Source of the DNA: Trueperaceae bacterium
GTDB taxonomy: Bacteria; Deinococcota; Deinococci; Deinococcales; Trueperaceae
NCBI GenBank assembly: GCA_003567075.1
Contig: PXAU01000280.1
Location: 1 to 13,753 of the forward strand
Reading direction: 5' to 3'
Length of the DNA: 13,753 nt
Shown here: positions 1 to 7,150 of the stretch, piece by piece
Layout: each line of letters opens with the position of its first letter
How positions within the stretch are numbered: position 1 is the first letter of the stretch
Translations under genes and position numbers: made by a program
Notes under the pieces: model-generated
Database searches by the model: none
What the model was told of the DNA's origin: nothing
What the model saw: only the letters and a program-made list of their open reading frames with translations

Positions 1-96
1 CGCGCGTCGTCGTCGCGCAGCGCGCGCCACTGCGGTACGCGCCCCGGGGCGCGTCGCCGCGGGCGTCACGACCACGACGAAGCTCTCGTCAGCCCG
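1..96. other. Left-edge stretch with no assignable gene
   Basis: Very GC-rich sequence downstream of mdh. No reading frame here can be identified with a protein family. The plus strand frames stay open to the edge, but the composition is low-complexity, so the tail of a neighbouring gene is possible and unproven. The only clear structure is a perfect 18-bp palindrome, listed separately. Confidence 0.4.
37..54. terminator. Perfect 18-bp palindrome downstream of mdh, possible terminator
   Basis: ACGCGCCCCGGGGCGCGT is its own reverse complement and can fold as a seven-base-pair stem with a four-base loop about 45 bases past the mdh stop. There is no T-tract on either side, so it would be a U-less hairpin if it terminates mdh at all. 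Position and symmetry are seen; the terminator role is inferred. Confidence 0.35.
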
Positions 97-1074
97 TTAC
101 AGCAGGTGCTCGACGGCGGCGCGCTCCTCCCGTAGCTCCCGTTCGGTGATCGCCTTGCGCGCGCGCACCGAAGCGCTCACCTGTAGGTCTTCGACGACGT
201 TCACCACACCGTCGCGGACCGTGACCGGGTAGGAGTACACGATGCCCTCGCCCACGCCGTACGCGTCCGTGCTCGGGATCGCCATGCTCACCCAATCGCC
301 GTCGCGGGTGCCCAGCATCCAGTCGCGCATGTGGTCCACGGCGGCCGCTGCGGCCGAGGCCGCGCTCGATGCCCCGCGCGCCGCGATAACGGCGGCGCCT
401 CGCTGCTGCACGGTCGGGACGAAGACGTCCTCGACCCAGGCCTGGTCGACAAGCTCGGTGGCGGGCCTCCCGGCCACGGTCGCATGGCTGAGGTCGGGCA
501 CCTGGGTTGCGCTATGGTTCCCCCACACGATCATCCGCTCGACCTCAGCCGTGCGGACGCCGGACTGGTTGGCGAGTTGGCTGATGGCCCGGTTGTGATC
601 CAGGCGCGTCATGGCCGAGAACTGCGTCGGATCGAGGTCGGGCGCGCTGCGCAACGCGATCAGGCAGTTCGTGTTGGCGGGGTTTCCCACGACCAGCACC
701 TTGACGTCCCGACTGGCGTGCTCGTTGAGGGCGCGGCCCTGCACGGTGAAGATGGCCCCGTTGGCCTCGAGCAGGTCCTTGCGCTCCATGCCGGGGCCGC
801 GGGGCCGCGAGCCGACCAGCATGGCCACGTCTGCGCCAGCGAAGGCCACGTTTGGGTCGTCGCTCGCGACCACGTCGTGCAGCAGCGGGAAAGCGCCGTC
901 CTGGAGTTCCATCACCACGCCCTCCAGCGCCTTCATACCGGGCGGGATCTCCAGCAGTTGCAGCGAGACGGGCTGATCCGGACCGAGCATGGCGCCCGAG
1001 GCGATGCGGAACAGCAACGCGTAGCCGATCTGGCCTGCGGCGCCGGTGACGGCGACTCGTACGGCTGGCTTCAT
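97..1074 (-). CDS. mdh: Malate dehydrogenase, Thermus-type
   Basis: This 325-residue enzyme interconverts malate and oxaloacetate with NAD in the TCA cycle, in the cytoplasm. The N-terminal Rossmann motif GAAGQIG is at residues 11-17, and an acid at residue 42 (LLEIP) fits NAD preference. The substrate arginines are R92 (PRGPGMERKDLL loop), R98 and R157. The catalytic pair is D159 (RLDH) and H187 (WGNHS), and GNPANTN is at 130-136. Length and sequence follow the cytosolic-type MDH of Thermus (about 327 residues) closely. The ATG at 1074 was chosen because the reading frame extends upstream without homology, while GGAGG lies seven bases before this ATG and the Rossmann strand begins directly. 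It is separated from parB by about 200 bases containing parS, so it is probably its own transcription unit. Confidence 0.96.
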   Translation of the reverse strand: MKPAVRVAVTGAAGQIGYALLFRIASGAMLGPDQPVSLQLLEIPPGMKALEGVVMELQDGAFPLLHDVVASDDPNVAFAGADVAMLVGSRPRGPGMERKDLLEANGAIFTVQGRALNEHASRDVKVLVVGNPANTNCLIALRSAPDLDPTQFSAMTRLDHNRAISQLANQSGVRTAEVERMIVWGNHSATQVPDLSHATVAGRPATELVDQAWVEDVFVPTVQQRGAAVIAARGASSAASAAAAAVDHMRDWMLGTRDGDWVSMAIPSTDAYGVGEGIVYSYPVTVRDGVVNVVEDLQVSASVRARKAITERELREERAAVEHLL

Positions 1075-1162
1075 GATGGTGCCTCCGGTGGTGGCGGGCG
1101 CTGACGAGCGATTGCGGCCGGCTGACGCGTCGAGGCCGGCCCCACAGCGCCGGTGCGGCGCC

Positions 1163-1171
1163 ATGCTACCA
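1163..1171 (-). promoter_or_regulatory. Possible extended -10 promoter for mdh
   Basis: Read on the minus strand this is TGGTAGCAT: a TG dinucleotide, one base, then TAGCAT, which is four of six to TATAAT. It lies about 90 bases before the mdh start. I see no -35 at the right distance. The candidate dnaA promoter has the same TGGTAG beginning. Weak evidence. Confidence 0.25.
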
Positions 1172-1191
1172 CCACTGCCCACAGGCCCCTC

Positions 1192-1209
1192 GCGGCGCGT
1201 TCGCGCCGC
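1192..1209. repeat. Inverted repeat abutting parS-1
   Basis: GCGGCGCG-TT-CGCGCCGC has perfect eight-base arms and ends exactly where the parS site begins. It lies about 60 bases past the parB stop, so it may act as the terminator of the mnmG-rsmG-parA-parB unit; there is no T-tract. A second inverted repeat sits in the equivalent place next to the other parS. Confidence 0.6.
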
Positions 1210-1225
1210 TGTTCCACGTGAAACA
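1210..1225. promoter_or_regulatory. parS centromere site 1
   Basis: TGTTCCACGTGAAACA differs at one position from the canonical bacterial parS TGTTTCACGTGAAACA; that variant is also found among Bacillus subtilis parS sites. ParB loads here as a CTP-dependent clamp and organises the origin region for segregation. It lies in the parB-mdh gap, beside its own parB gene. An identical copy is at 3470-3485. Confidence 0.95.
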
Positions 1226-1270
1226 TGGTGCGAGCAGGCAGCGAGCCGGAGCTCTTCCACCTCGCAGCGT

Positions 1271-2095
1271 TCAGGGCTGGTAGCCCAAGAGTTCCAGCAA
1301 TCGCTGCAGTTCGTCCATGTCGTGGAAGTGCAACTCGATGGTCCCACGCGTACCGCCACGCACGCGCACGCGGCTGCCGATGTAGCGGGTGAGGTCCTCA
1401 GCGAGGGCGGCATAACGTTCGTCGCGCTCGGCGGCTCGCCGCTGACCGCCCGGACCCGTCTTCCTCCGCAAGCTCTCGGCTTGACGGACCGATAGGCCTC
1501 GCTGGGCGATCTGCCGCAGGGCCCAGTCGCGGTCTTCCGGCTCCTGCGCCAAGATGGCGCGGGCGTGGCCTGCGCTGATCGAACCCGCCTCCAGCGCCTC
1601 GCTGGCGGCGGCCGGCAACGTCAGCAACCGCAGCGTGTTCGCCACCGCGGAGCGGCTCTTGCCAACCGCCTCCGCCACTTGCTCCTGCGTGAGTCCGAAC
1701 CCCATCAGCTGCCGGAAGGCGTGCGCCTCCTCCATCGGGGTCAGATCCTCACGCTGCAGGTTCTCGATGATGGCGATCTCGAGCGTCTGGCGATCACTGA
1801 GCTCGCGCACCACCACCGGCACCCGGTCGAGGCCGGCGCGCTGCGCCGCGCGGAAGCGTCGCTCGCCCGCGACGATCTCGTACCCGCCCTCGGCTGGCCG
1901 CACCAACAGCGGTTGCAGCACACCCTTCTCGGTGATGGACGCCGCCAGCTCCGCCAACCCTGCCTCGTCGAACGCTCGCCGTGGCTGCAACGCCGATACC
2001 CGCAGCGTCGCCAACGCAGCCTGCTTCACGCCACCGTCGACCCGCGGTAGCAACGCGTCGAGTCCGCGACCGAGTCCCCTAGGCTTCGCTGACAC
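1271..2095 (-). CDS. parB: Chromosome partitioning protein ParB (Spo0J family)
   Basis: A 274-residue parS-binding CTPase that loads onto parS and spreads as a sliding clamp, working with ParA to segregate origins. The N-terminal tail has GLGRGLDALLP (7-17), the usual ParA-interacting segment. The CTP-binding ParB/Srx domain follows, with GERRFRAA at 78-84 and ENLQRED at 111-117. The helix-turn-helix region spans about 135-158 (LTQEQVAEAVGKSRSAVANTLRLL). The C-terminal dimerisation segment ends in HFHDMDELQRLLELLGYQP. The GTG at 2095 was chosen over an upstream ATG at 2176 because GGAGG lies eight bases before it and the family's conserved N-terminus starts here. It overlaps the parA stop by 17 bases, implying co-transcription and coupled translation. 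Confidence 0.96.
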   Translation of the reverse strand: MSAKPRGLGRGLDALLPRVDGGVKQAALATLRVSALQPRRAFDEAGLAELAASITEKGVLQPLLVRPAEGGYEIVAGERRFRAAQRAGLDRVPVVVRELSDRQTLEIAIIENLQREDLTPMEEAHAFRQLMGFGLTQEQVAEAVGKSRSAVANTLRLLTLPAAASEALEAGSISAGHARAILAQEPEDRDWALRQIAQRGLSVRQAESLRRKTGPGGQRRAAERDERYAALAEDLTRYIGSRVRVRGGTRGTIELHFHDMDELQRLLELLGYQP

Positions 2096-2834
2096 GCTGT
2101 ACCACCTCCCTCGCCAACGCTTCGTACGCCACGGCGCCCGCCGACCCCGGGGCGTACTCGAAGATCGGCATGCCATGCGATGGCGCCTCGGCCAGGCGCA
2201 CGCTCCGAGGCACGACGACCTCGAACACCAGCTCGCCGAAGTGCGCTCGAACGTTGTCCTCTACCTGGCGCGACAAGTTCGTGCGCTGGTCGGCCATCGT
2301 GAGCAACAGACCCAACACGTTCAGGCTTGGGTTGAGCGCGCTGCGCACGCGATCGATGGTATCCATCATCCCGGCGATGCCTTCCAGGGCGTAGTACTCG
2401 CATTGGACCGGCAGGATCAACTGATCGGCCGCCGCCAACGCGTTGAGCGTCAGCGCGCCGAACGATGGCGGCGCGTCCACCACGATGAACTCGTACCGCG
2501 GCCGCACGCCCGTCAACGCCTTGGCCAAGAGCCGCACGTCCTCCTCGCTGGCGTCGAGCTCGATCGCTGCCCCGGCCAGCTCGGCCGAGGCCGGCAGCAC
2601 CGACAAGTTCTGCTGCCGCGCGCGCATGACCGCGTGGCGTGCAGCGCTACGCCCGCTGAGCACGTCATAGACCGACGACGACGGCAACAGTCCCAACCCG
2701 CTCGTGGCGTTCGCTTGCGGGTCGAGATCGATCAGCAGCACGTTGTGCCTGCACGCGAGCGCTGCCGACAGATTGATCGCGGTGGTCGTCTTGCCGACGC
2801 CGCCCTTCTGGTTGATCACACCGATCACCGGCAC
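2079..2834 (-). CDS. parA: Chromosome partitioning ATPase ParA (Soj family)
   Basis: A 251-residue ATPase of the MinD/ParA superfamily that binds DNA non-specifically as an ATP dimer and is stimulated by ParB, moving the parS-ParB complex and, in relatives, influencing DnaA. The deviant Walker A KGGVGKTTT is at 10-18 with the signature lysine K10. LLIDLDPQANATSGLG spans about 33-48, and Walker B FIVVDAPPS is at 116-124. The conserved VPRSVRLAEAPSHGMPI segment is near 208-224. It lacks an N-terminal DNA-binding extension, so this is the short chromosomal type. The GTG start at 2834 is supported by GGGAGG six bases upstream, inside the end of rsmG. It overlaps the rsmG stop by 10 bases and is followed by parB. 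Confidence 0.97.
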   Translation of the reverse strand: MPVIGVINQKGGVGKTTTAINLSAALACRHNVLLIDLDPQANATSGLGLLPSSSVYDVLSGRSAARHAVMRARQQNLSVLPASAELAGAAIELDASEEDVRLLAKALTGVRPRYEFIVVDAPPSFGALTLNALAAADQLILPVQCEYYALEGIAGMMDTIDRVRSALNPSLNVLGLLLTMADQRTNLSRQVEDNVRAHFGELVFEVVVPRSVRLAEAPSHGMPIFEYAPGSAGAVAYEALAREVVQRVSEA

Positions 2835-3445
2835 GGACGCCCTCCCGGCACGCTCACGACGACGAGCGTACCACCGCGCCCCAACGCTTCGGCCGCCACC
2901 ACCGCGACGTTCGCCGCGATGGCCTCGGCCAATGACGCGACCTCGTCGCGCCAGTGCGCACCCCGCCGCGCCACGAGCAGGACCTCGGCGTCATGCAGGT
3001 GCCGCGTCAAGCGGTAGAGCGGGGCGAACCCAGTGACCGCTTGCGCCGTGACGGCGGCCAACGCGCCCGGCAGCTCCTCGCGCTGCACCGTACGAACGTC
3101 GCGATCGACGACGACTACGTTCTCCAATCCGCACTCGGCCGCGACCAGGCGCAAGAACGCGGCCCGCCGCCGACGCCGCTCGACCCAGAGCAGCGGCCGC
3201 TCCGGCAGGCCCTCGGCCAGCGCGACACCTGGCAGCCCACCTCCGCTCCCCACGTCCATGATCACGCCCGGCGCCGCCCAACGCCCGACCACCTCGGCGT
3301 ACGCCCAGGCGTCCGCGCGCTTCTCCTCCAGGTCGCGTAGGCCTTGGCTCGACATCAGGTCGAGCGTGCCGCCATAGCGCGTCAGCAAGCGGCGGTAGCA
3401 CTCCCACGCCTCGCGCGCGTTGTCCTTCGGATCGCCTGGGGCCAC
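2825..3445 (-). CDS. rsmG: 16S rRNA (guanine-N7) methyltransferase RsmG (GidB)
   Basis: A 206-residue SAM-dependent methyltransferase that makes m7G527 (E. coli numbering) in the decoding region of 16S rRNA; loss gives low-level streptomycin resistance in several bacteria. The N-terminal helical part carries LTRYGGTLDLMSS. The SAM-binding loop VGSGGGLPG is at 65-73, and an acidic residue at the end of the next strand is at E89. The motif normally read SRA or ARA is TAQAV here (133-137), so glutamine replaces the usual arginine. The GTG start at 3445 lies 12 bases beyond the mnmG stop. GGAG is only three bases from the GTG, so initiation may rely on coupling from mnmG. The end overlaps parA by 10 bases. 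Confidence 0.94.
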   Translation of the reverse strand: MAPGDPKDNAREAWECYRRLLTRYGGTLDLMSSQGLRDLEEKRADAWAYAEVVGRWAAPGVIMDVGSGGGLPGVALAEGLPERPLLWVERRRRRAAFLRLVAAECGLENVVVVDRDVRTVQREELPGALAAVTAQAVTGFAPLYRLTRHLHDAEVLLVARRGAHWRDEVASLAEAIAANVAVVAAEALGRGGTLVVVSVPGGRPCR

Positions 3446-3450
3446 ACGCT

Positions 3451-3468
3451 CCGCCGCTCAGGCGGCGG
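3451..3468. repeat. Inverted repeat over the mnmG stop, next to parS-2
   Basis: CCGCCGC and GCGGCGG (seven-base arms) enclose a four-base loop that contains the mnmG stop codon. The right arm ends one base before parS-2. On the minus-strand mRNA, the arm farther from mnmG also covers part of the weak rsmG Shine-Dalgarno sequence. A ribosome finishing mnmG would open the stem, which would fit translational coupling. The sequence is seen; the coupling is inferred. Confidence 0.55.
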
Positions 3469-5299
3469 CTGTTCCACGTGAAACAGTCGTTCGCGCCCTG
3501 AGGTGCACCAACAGCGCCGCAACGTCGCTGTCGCGCACACCCCGCACACGCTGCGCCGCCCCAAGCGTGGCCGGCCGAGCATTCTCGAGCGCCTGACGGC
3601 CCTCCGCTGACAAGCTCGACACGCGCTCGAACGCAACGCCGTCGAGGAGCACCCGCTCGTACTGGCGACGAGCCTCGAGTTGACGACGGCTACGCTCGAT
3701 GTAACTGGCGTAGCGGACCTCGATCTCGACCCGGCGCTGCTCAGCTGCATCGAGCGCGACCGTTGGCGCGCCGATGCGCGCGAGCAGTCCCGCGTAGTCC
3801 TCGCCCGGACGACACAGCACCGTCGCTGCGAGGTCACCCCCGATCCGCGTCCGCCCGAACCTGGCCACCTCCGCGGTGACGCGCGCCTCGCTCGCCCGAA
3901 CCGCCGCCAGCCTCTCGGCGCTCACCAGCCCCCAGGCGTGCCCGAGCGCCGCCAACCGTGCCGCGGCGTTGTCCTGACGGTGCAGCAAGCGGTACTCGTT
4001 GCGCGACGTCAGCATCCGGTACGGCTCAGCCACGCCCCACCGAACGAGATCGTCCACGAGCACACCGAGGTAGCCCTCGTCGCGGCGCACGGTGACGCGC
4101 GCTGCTGCAGGGCCCTCGGCCGCCCAGCGGACCGCGTTGACGCCCGCCAGCAAGCCCTGCGCCGCGGCCTCCTCGTAGCCGCTCGTGCCGTTGATTTGGC
4201 CGGCGGTGAAGAGTCCCGGCAGCAGACGCGACATCAGCGTGACGTCGAGTTGGTTCGGATCGAGCGCGTCGTACTCGACGGCGTAGGCATAGCGCTGAAT
4301 GCTGGCGCGCTCGAAGCCGGGTAGCGTCCGCACCATCCGCTCCTGCAGGTACGGCGGCATCGAGGAGGAGAAGCCCTGCAGGTAGACCTCGCTGGTGTCG
4401 ACCCCGTCCGGCTCGACGAACAGGAGGTGGTGGTCCTTGTCGGCGAAGCGCACGACCTTGTCCTCGATCGACGGGCAGTACCGCGGCCCCTCGCCGTCGA
4501 TCACCCCGGCGTACATGGCGGACTCGCCCAGGTGCTCGTGGATCAACGAGTGCGTCGCATCCGTCGTGCGCGTCAACCAGGTCGGACTCTCCGTCACCCG
4601 CGGGCCCGGCGTCCCCGTGAACGACGCCGCCGGTCGGTCCGGCGGCACGACCTGCAACACGCCGAAGTCAACGCTGTCAGCCCGAACTCGTGGCGGCGTA
4701 CCGGTCTTGAAGCGCGTAAGGCGATGCCCCGTGGCTACGAGGCTACTCGACAGGTGTCGCGCCGGGGCCTCGCCTTGGCGACCAGCCGCCCGCTGCTTCC
4801 GGCCGTACCAGATGACGCCCCGCAAGAACGTACCGGCGCACAGGACCACAGCGCCCGCAGCGATCTCCCGTCCATCACTGAAGCGCACCCCCGCGGCTTG
4901 GCCCGAGCCCTGGTCGACGAGCAGCTCCGCCACCTCGCCGCGAACGACGGCCACGCCCGAAGTCGCGTCAACCAGCGCCTTGGCCGCGGCCGCATAGCCG
5001 TCGCGTTCGCTCTGGACCCGCAACGACTGAACCGCCGGCCCCTTCGACGCATTGAGCGTCCGTCCGTGGATGGCGGTCTCGTCAGCAAGTGAGCCCATCA
5101 CACCACCCAACGCCACCAGCTCGAACACCAGCTGCGACTTGCCGGGCCCACCCACCGCCGGGTTGCACGGCATCACCCCGATCGTGTCCGGGTTCGGCAC
5201 CGCTAGCGCTACACGCGCCCCGAGTCGAGCCGCCGCGACACCAGCCTCGATGCCCGCATGCCCCCCTCCCACGACCACCACGTCGAACCGGTACCGCAC
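3458..5299 (-). CDS. mnmG: tRNA uridine 5-carboxymethylaminomethyl modification enzyme MnmG (GidA)
   Basis: A 613-residue FAD enzyme that, with MnmE, places the carboxymethylaminomethyl group on wobble U34 of certain tRNAs. The FAD-binding motif GGGHAGIEA is at 11-19. C45 (MPCNPAVGG) and C275 (GPRYCPSIEDKVVRF) match the two catalytically important cysteines near 47 and 277 in E. coli. The second family signature is GQINGTSGYEEAAAQGL (367-383). The GTG at 5299 was chosen because the flavin fold begins immediately after it and GGGAGG lies four bases upstream; an in-frame ATG at 5356 would add an unrelated tail and run into the promoter. The last codons (TVSRGTAAA) are written by the parS-2 sequence. 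First gene of the mnmG-rsmG-parA-parB unit. Confidence 0.97.
   Translation of the reverse strand: MRYRFDVVVVGGGHAGIEAGVAAARLGARVALAVPNPDTIGVMPCNPAVGGPGKSQLVFELVALGGVMGSLADETAIHGRTLNASKGPAVQSLRVQSERDGYAAAAKALVDATSGVAVVRGEVAELLVDQGSGQAAGVRFSDGREIAAGAVVLCAGTFLRGVIWYGRKQRAAGRQGEAPARHLSSSLVATGHRLTRFKTGTPPRVRADSVDFGVLQVVPPDRPAASFTGTPGPRVTESPTWLTRTTDATHSLIHEHLGESAMYAGVIDGEGPRYCPSIEDKVVRFADKDHHLLFVEPDGVDTSEVYLQGFSSSMPPYLQERMVRTLPGFERASIQRYAYAVEYDALDPNQLDVTLMSRLLPGLFTAGQINGTSGYEEAAAQGLLAGVNAVRWAAEGPAAARVTVRRDEGYLGVLVDDLVRWGVAEPYRMLTSRNEYRLLHRQDNAAARLAALGHAWGLVSAERLAAVRASEARVTAEVARFGRTRIGGDLAATVLCRPGEDYAGLLARIGAPTVALDAAEQRRVEIEVRYASYIERSRRQLEARRQYERVLLDGVAFERVSSLSAEGRQALENARPATLGAAQRVRGVRDSDVAALLVHLRARTTVSRGTAAA
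3470..3485. promoter_or_regulatory. parS centromere site 2, inside the mnmG 3' end
   Basis: TGTTCCACGTGAAACA is identical, in sequence and orientation, to the site at 1210-1225. It is fully inside the coding region of mnmG, where it specifies the penultimate residues VSRGT. The two sites bracket rsmG, parA and parB and are about 2.3 kb apart. By family knowledge ParB nucleates here; the coding overlap is read directly. Confidence 0.93.
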
Positions 5300-5346
5300 G
5301 GCGCCTCCCGAGATAGGCCGCCCTACGCGAGCGGACCAGGACGCGA

Positions 5347-5355
5347 AGTGTAGCA
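5347..5355 (-). promoter_or_regulatory. Probable extended -10 promoter for mnmG
   Basis: On the minus strand the sequence reads TGCTACACT: a TG, one base, then TACACT (four of six to TATAAT). The same GCTACACT octamer forms the -10 of the well-placed arsR promoter at 11379-11386. No convincing -35 lies 16-18 bases upstream. It is about 50 bases before the chosen mnmG start and would drive the four-gene unit. Confidence 0.45.
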
Positions 5356-5465
5356 CGCACCGCCCTCCTAGACGCGTTCACGCTTGACCAGTCGGGGCCC
5401 GAAGCAGGGCCGTCGGGCCGGCTCCTCCGTACCTCGGCATCAGGCCCTCCACCCCCCGGGCCAGG

Positions 5466-5474
5466 TGGTAGACT
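5466..5474 (+). promoter_or_regulatory. Possible extended -10 promoter for dnaA
   Basis: TGGTAGACT: TG, one base, then TAGACT (four of six to consensus). The sequence 17 bases upstream is not -35-like, so it would have to work as an extended -10 promoter. Transcription would start near 5481 and leave a leader of about 120 bases before dnaA, containing the hairpin listed next. Confidence 0.35.
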
Positions 5475-5508
5475 GCCGGTCCCGCAGTCGCGGGGCGCTT
5501 CGGCCCCG
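5471..5508 (+). promoter_or_regulatory. Two consecutive hairpins ahead of dnaA
   Basis: GACTGC (5471-5476) pairs with GCAGTC (5484-5489). Directly after, CGGGGC (5491-5496) pairs with GCCCCG (5503-5508) around GCTTCG. The first overlaps the suggested -10, so it is partly a DNA inverted repeat rather than an RNA element. The second would lie at the very start of the leader. No T-tract follows. A role in dnaA control is possible but not shown. Confidence 0.3.
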
Positions 5509-5604
5509 GGCGTGTCGCGCGTGTTCCCCACGCACGTACGTGCTGCGGCGCAGGATGCGCAGGCGGTCGAGTACGCCAGCCGCACCGAGAGGGGTTCCGC
5601 CGGC

Positions 5605-6939
5605 ATGCTGAGCCGCGACCACGCCATCTGGGACGACGTCCTCGATTACGTCCGAAAGCACATCTCCGAGACGGAGTTTCGGACGTGGTTCAAGCAGGTG
5701 CGGCCGCTCGGCATCGAGGACGGTGCCTTCGTCCTCGGCGTTCCCCACAGCTTCGCTCGCGATTGGATCAAGGGCCACTTCGGCGACGTCATCGAGCGGG
5801 CGCTCGTCGACCTCGGCGCGCCCGCTCCACGCATCGGGTTCAAGGTCGTCAGTTTCGCGCAGACCGAACAGCCCGACATGTTCAGTCAAGCGCCTCGGGA
5901 CGAGACCGCCACCAGCATCGAGCGGCCACGGCTCAACCCCAAGTACGTGTTCGCGAACTTCGTCGTCGGTCCCAACAACAACCTGGCCCACGCCGCGGCG
6001 ATGGCGGTGGCCGAGACACCCGGCCGCGCCTACAACCCGCTCTTCCTGTACGGCGACTCGGGCCTCGGCAAGACGCACCTCATGCATGCCGTCGGCCACG
6101 CCGTCGCCGAGCGTGACGACGGGCTCCGGGTCGAGTACGCCACCACCGAGCAGTTCACCAACGAGCTCATCAACGCCATCCGGAGCGACCGAATGGTCCA
6201 GTTCCGCGAACGCTTCCGCTCGATCGACGTGTTGCTCGTCGACGACATCCAGTTCCTGGCGGGCAAGGAACGCACCCAGGAGGAGTTCTTCCACACCTTC
6301 AACGCGCTCTACGAGTCGGGCAAGCAGCTGATCGTCTCGTCCGACCGCCCCCCGAAAGACATCCCGACGCTCGAGAACCGCTTGCGCAGCCGCTTCGAGT
6401 GGGGCCTCATCACCGACATCCAGGTACCCGAGTTCGAGACGCGGGTCGCGATCCTGAAGATGAACGCGCAGTATCGCGGCGTCACGGTGCCAGCCGAGGT
6501 CGTCGACTACATCGCTCGCCACGTGACGTCGAACATCCGCGAACTGGAAGGGGCGCTGCTACGCGCCATCCTCTACGCCTCCATGAACCAGATCCAGCTC
6601 ACTCGCCACAGCGCCGCCGAAGCCCTCTCGGACGTGTTCGCACCGAGCGAGATCAACCTCACCATGGCCGACATCGTCAACGCCACGGCACAGCACTTCG
6701 CGCTCTCGCCGGACGACGTGCGCTCCAAGGGGCGCCGGCACGAGCTCGTGGTGGCGCGTCAGGTGGCGATGTACCTGATCCGTGAGCTCACGACCCACAG
6801 CTACCCCGAGATCGGCCACTACTTCTCGGGTCGCGACCATTCGACCGTCATGTACGCGGTCCAGAAGGTGAACGGTCACGTTGCAGCCGGCAGCGAGGTC
6901 GCCAACGCGGTCAAGACCCTACGAGAGTCGCTCGTCTGA
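5605..6939 (+). CDS. dnaA: Chromosomal replication initiator DnaA
   Basis: A 444-residue AAA+ initiator that binds DnaA boxes, oligomerises with ATP and opens the origin. Domain I (about 1-85) carries ISETEFRTWFKQVRPL. A short linker (about 86-110) is domain II. The AAA+ domain III starts at NPKYVFANFVVGPNNNLAHAA-like sequence near 111, with Walker A GDSGLGKTH (150-158), Walker B LLVDDIQFL (210-218) and the arginine-finger region ENRLRSRFEWGL (257-268). Domain IV has the DnaA signature ending GRDHSTVMYA (409-418). The ATG at 5605 was chosen because domain I begins there and GAGAGGGG lies about ten bases upstream; an earlier in-frame ATG at 5512 adds a non-homologous tail. It is transcribed toward oriC, which lies directly downstream. 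Confidence 0.97.
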   Translation: MLSRDHAIWDDVLDYVRKHISETEFRTWFKQVRPLGIEDGAFVLGVPHSFARDWIKGHFGDVIERALVDLGAPAPRIGFKVVSFAQTEQPDMFSQAPRDETATSIERPRLNPKYVFANFVVGPNNNLAHAAAMAVAETPGRAYNPLFLYGDSGLGKTHLMHAVGHAVAERDDGLRVEYATTEQFTNELINAIRSDRMVQFRERFRSIDVLLVDDIQFLAGKERTQEEFFHTFNALYESGKQLIVSSDRPPKDIPTLENRLRSRFEWGLITDIQVPEFETRVAILKMNAQYRGVTVPAEVVDYIARHVTSNIRELEGALLRAILYASMNQIQLTRHSAAEALSDVFAPSEINLTMADIVNATAQHFALSPDDVRSKGRRHELVVARQVAMYLIRELTTHSYPEIGHYFSGRDHSTVMYAVQKVNGHVAAGSEVANAVKTLRESLV

Positions 6940-6948
6940 GGTGGCCCC

Positions 6949-6983
6949 CGACACGACCCCACACGTCGACACGACCCGACACG
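6949..6983 (+). repeat. Short GACACG direct repeats after dnaA
   Basis: CGACACG occurs at 6949-6955, 6967-6973 and 6977-6983, with a one-base variant CCACACG at 6959-6965. The first two copies extend to CGACACGACCC. The last copy is also the left arm of a small hairpin, GACAC-GCT-GTGTC (6978-6990). They lie between the dnaA stop and the DnaA-box clusters. Function unknown. Confidence 0.6.
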
Positions 6984-7050
6984 CTGTGTCCCGTTCCACA
7001 TCCCTGGCCCGGCCGAATCCCTGTCGCAGACGCAGCGCCAGGCCCCTACC

Positions 7051-7141
7051 TGTGGAGAACTCCGCCTCCAGGTGTGGAACCCTTGTGGAGGGACCTGGGG
7101 ATAACGTCGTCCAGGACGTCCTTGTGGAGCACTGTGGAGGG
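7051..7141 (-). repeat. Left DnaA-box cluster (six sites, minus orientation)
   Basis: Six TGTGGA-type sites in about 90 bases, all in one orientation. The 10-base word CCTTGTGGAG is repeated exactly at 7081-7090 and 7120-7129. The site at 7096-7104 keeps the ATAA end of the classical box (TGGGGATAA). The others are mostly TGTGGAG, so the organism's box seems to favour C or G where E. coli has A. Confidence 0.8.
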
Positions 7142-7150
7142 GTCGTCGGG

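Noticed and set aside
1554..3017. 487-codon plus-strand frame opposite parB and parA
   Set aside because: Both antisense genes are certain; this frame shows no known motif.
5512..5604. Upstream in-frame ATG that would lengthen DnaA by 31 residues
   Set aside because: The extra residues do not resemble domain I and would run through a hairpin region; the ATG at 5605 has a ribosome site and the family start.
5440..6522. 360-codon open frame on the minus strand across dnaA and its leader
   Set aside because: Antisense to dnaA with no domain; shadow frame.
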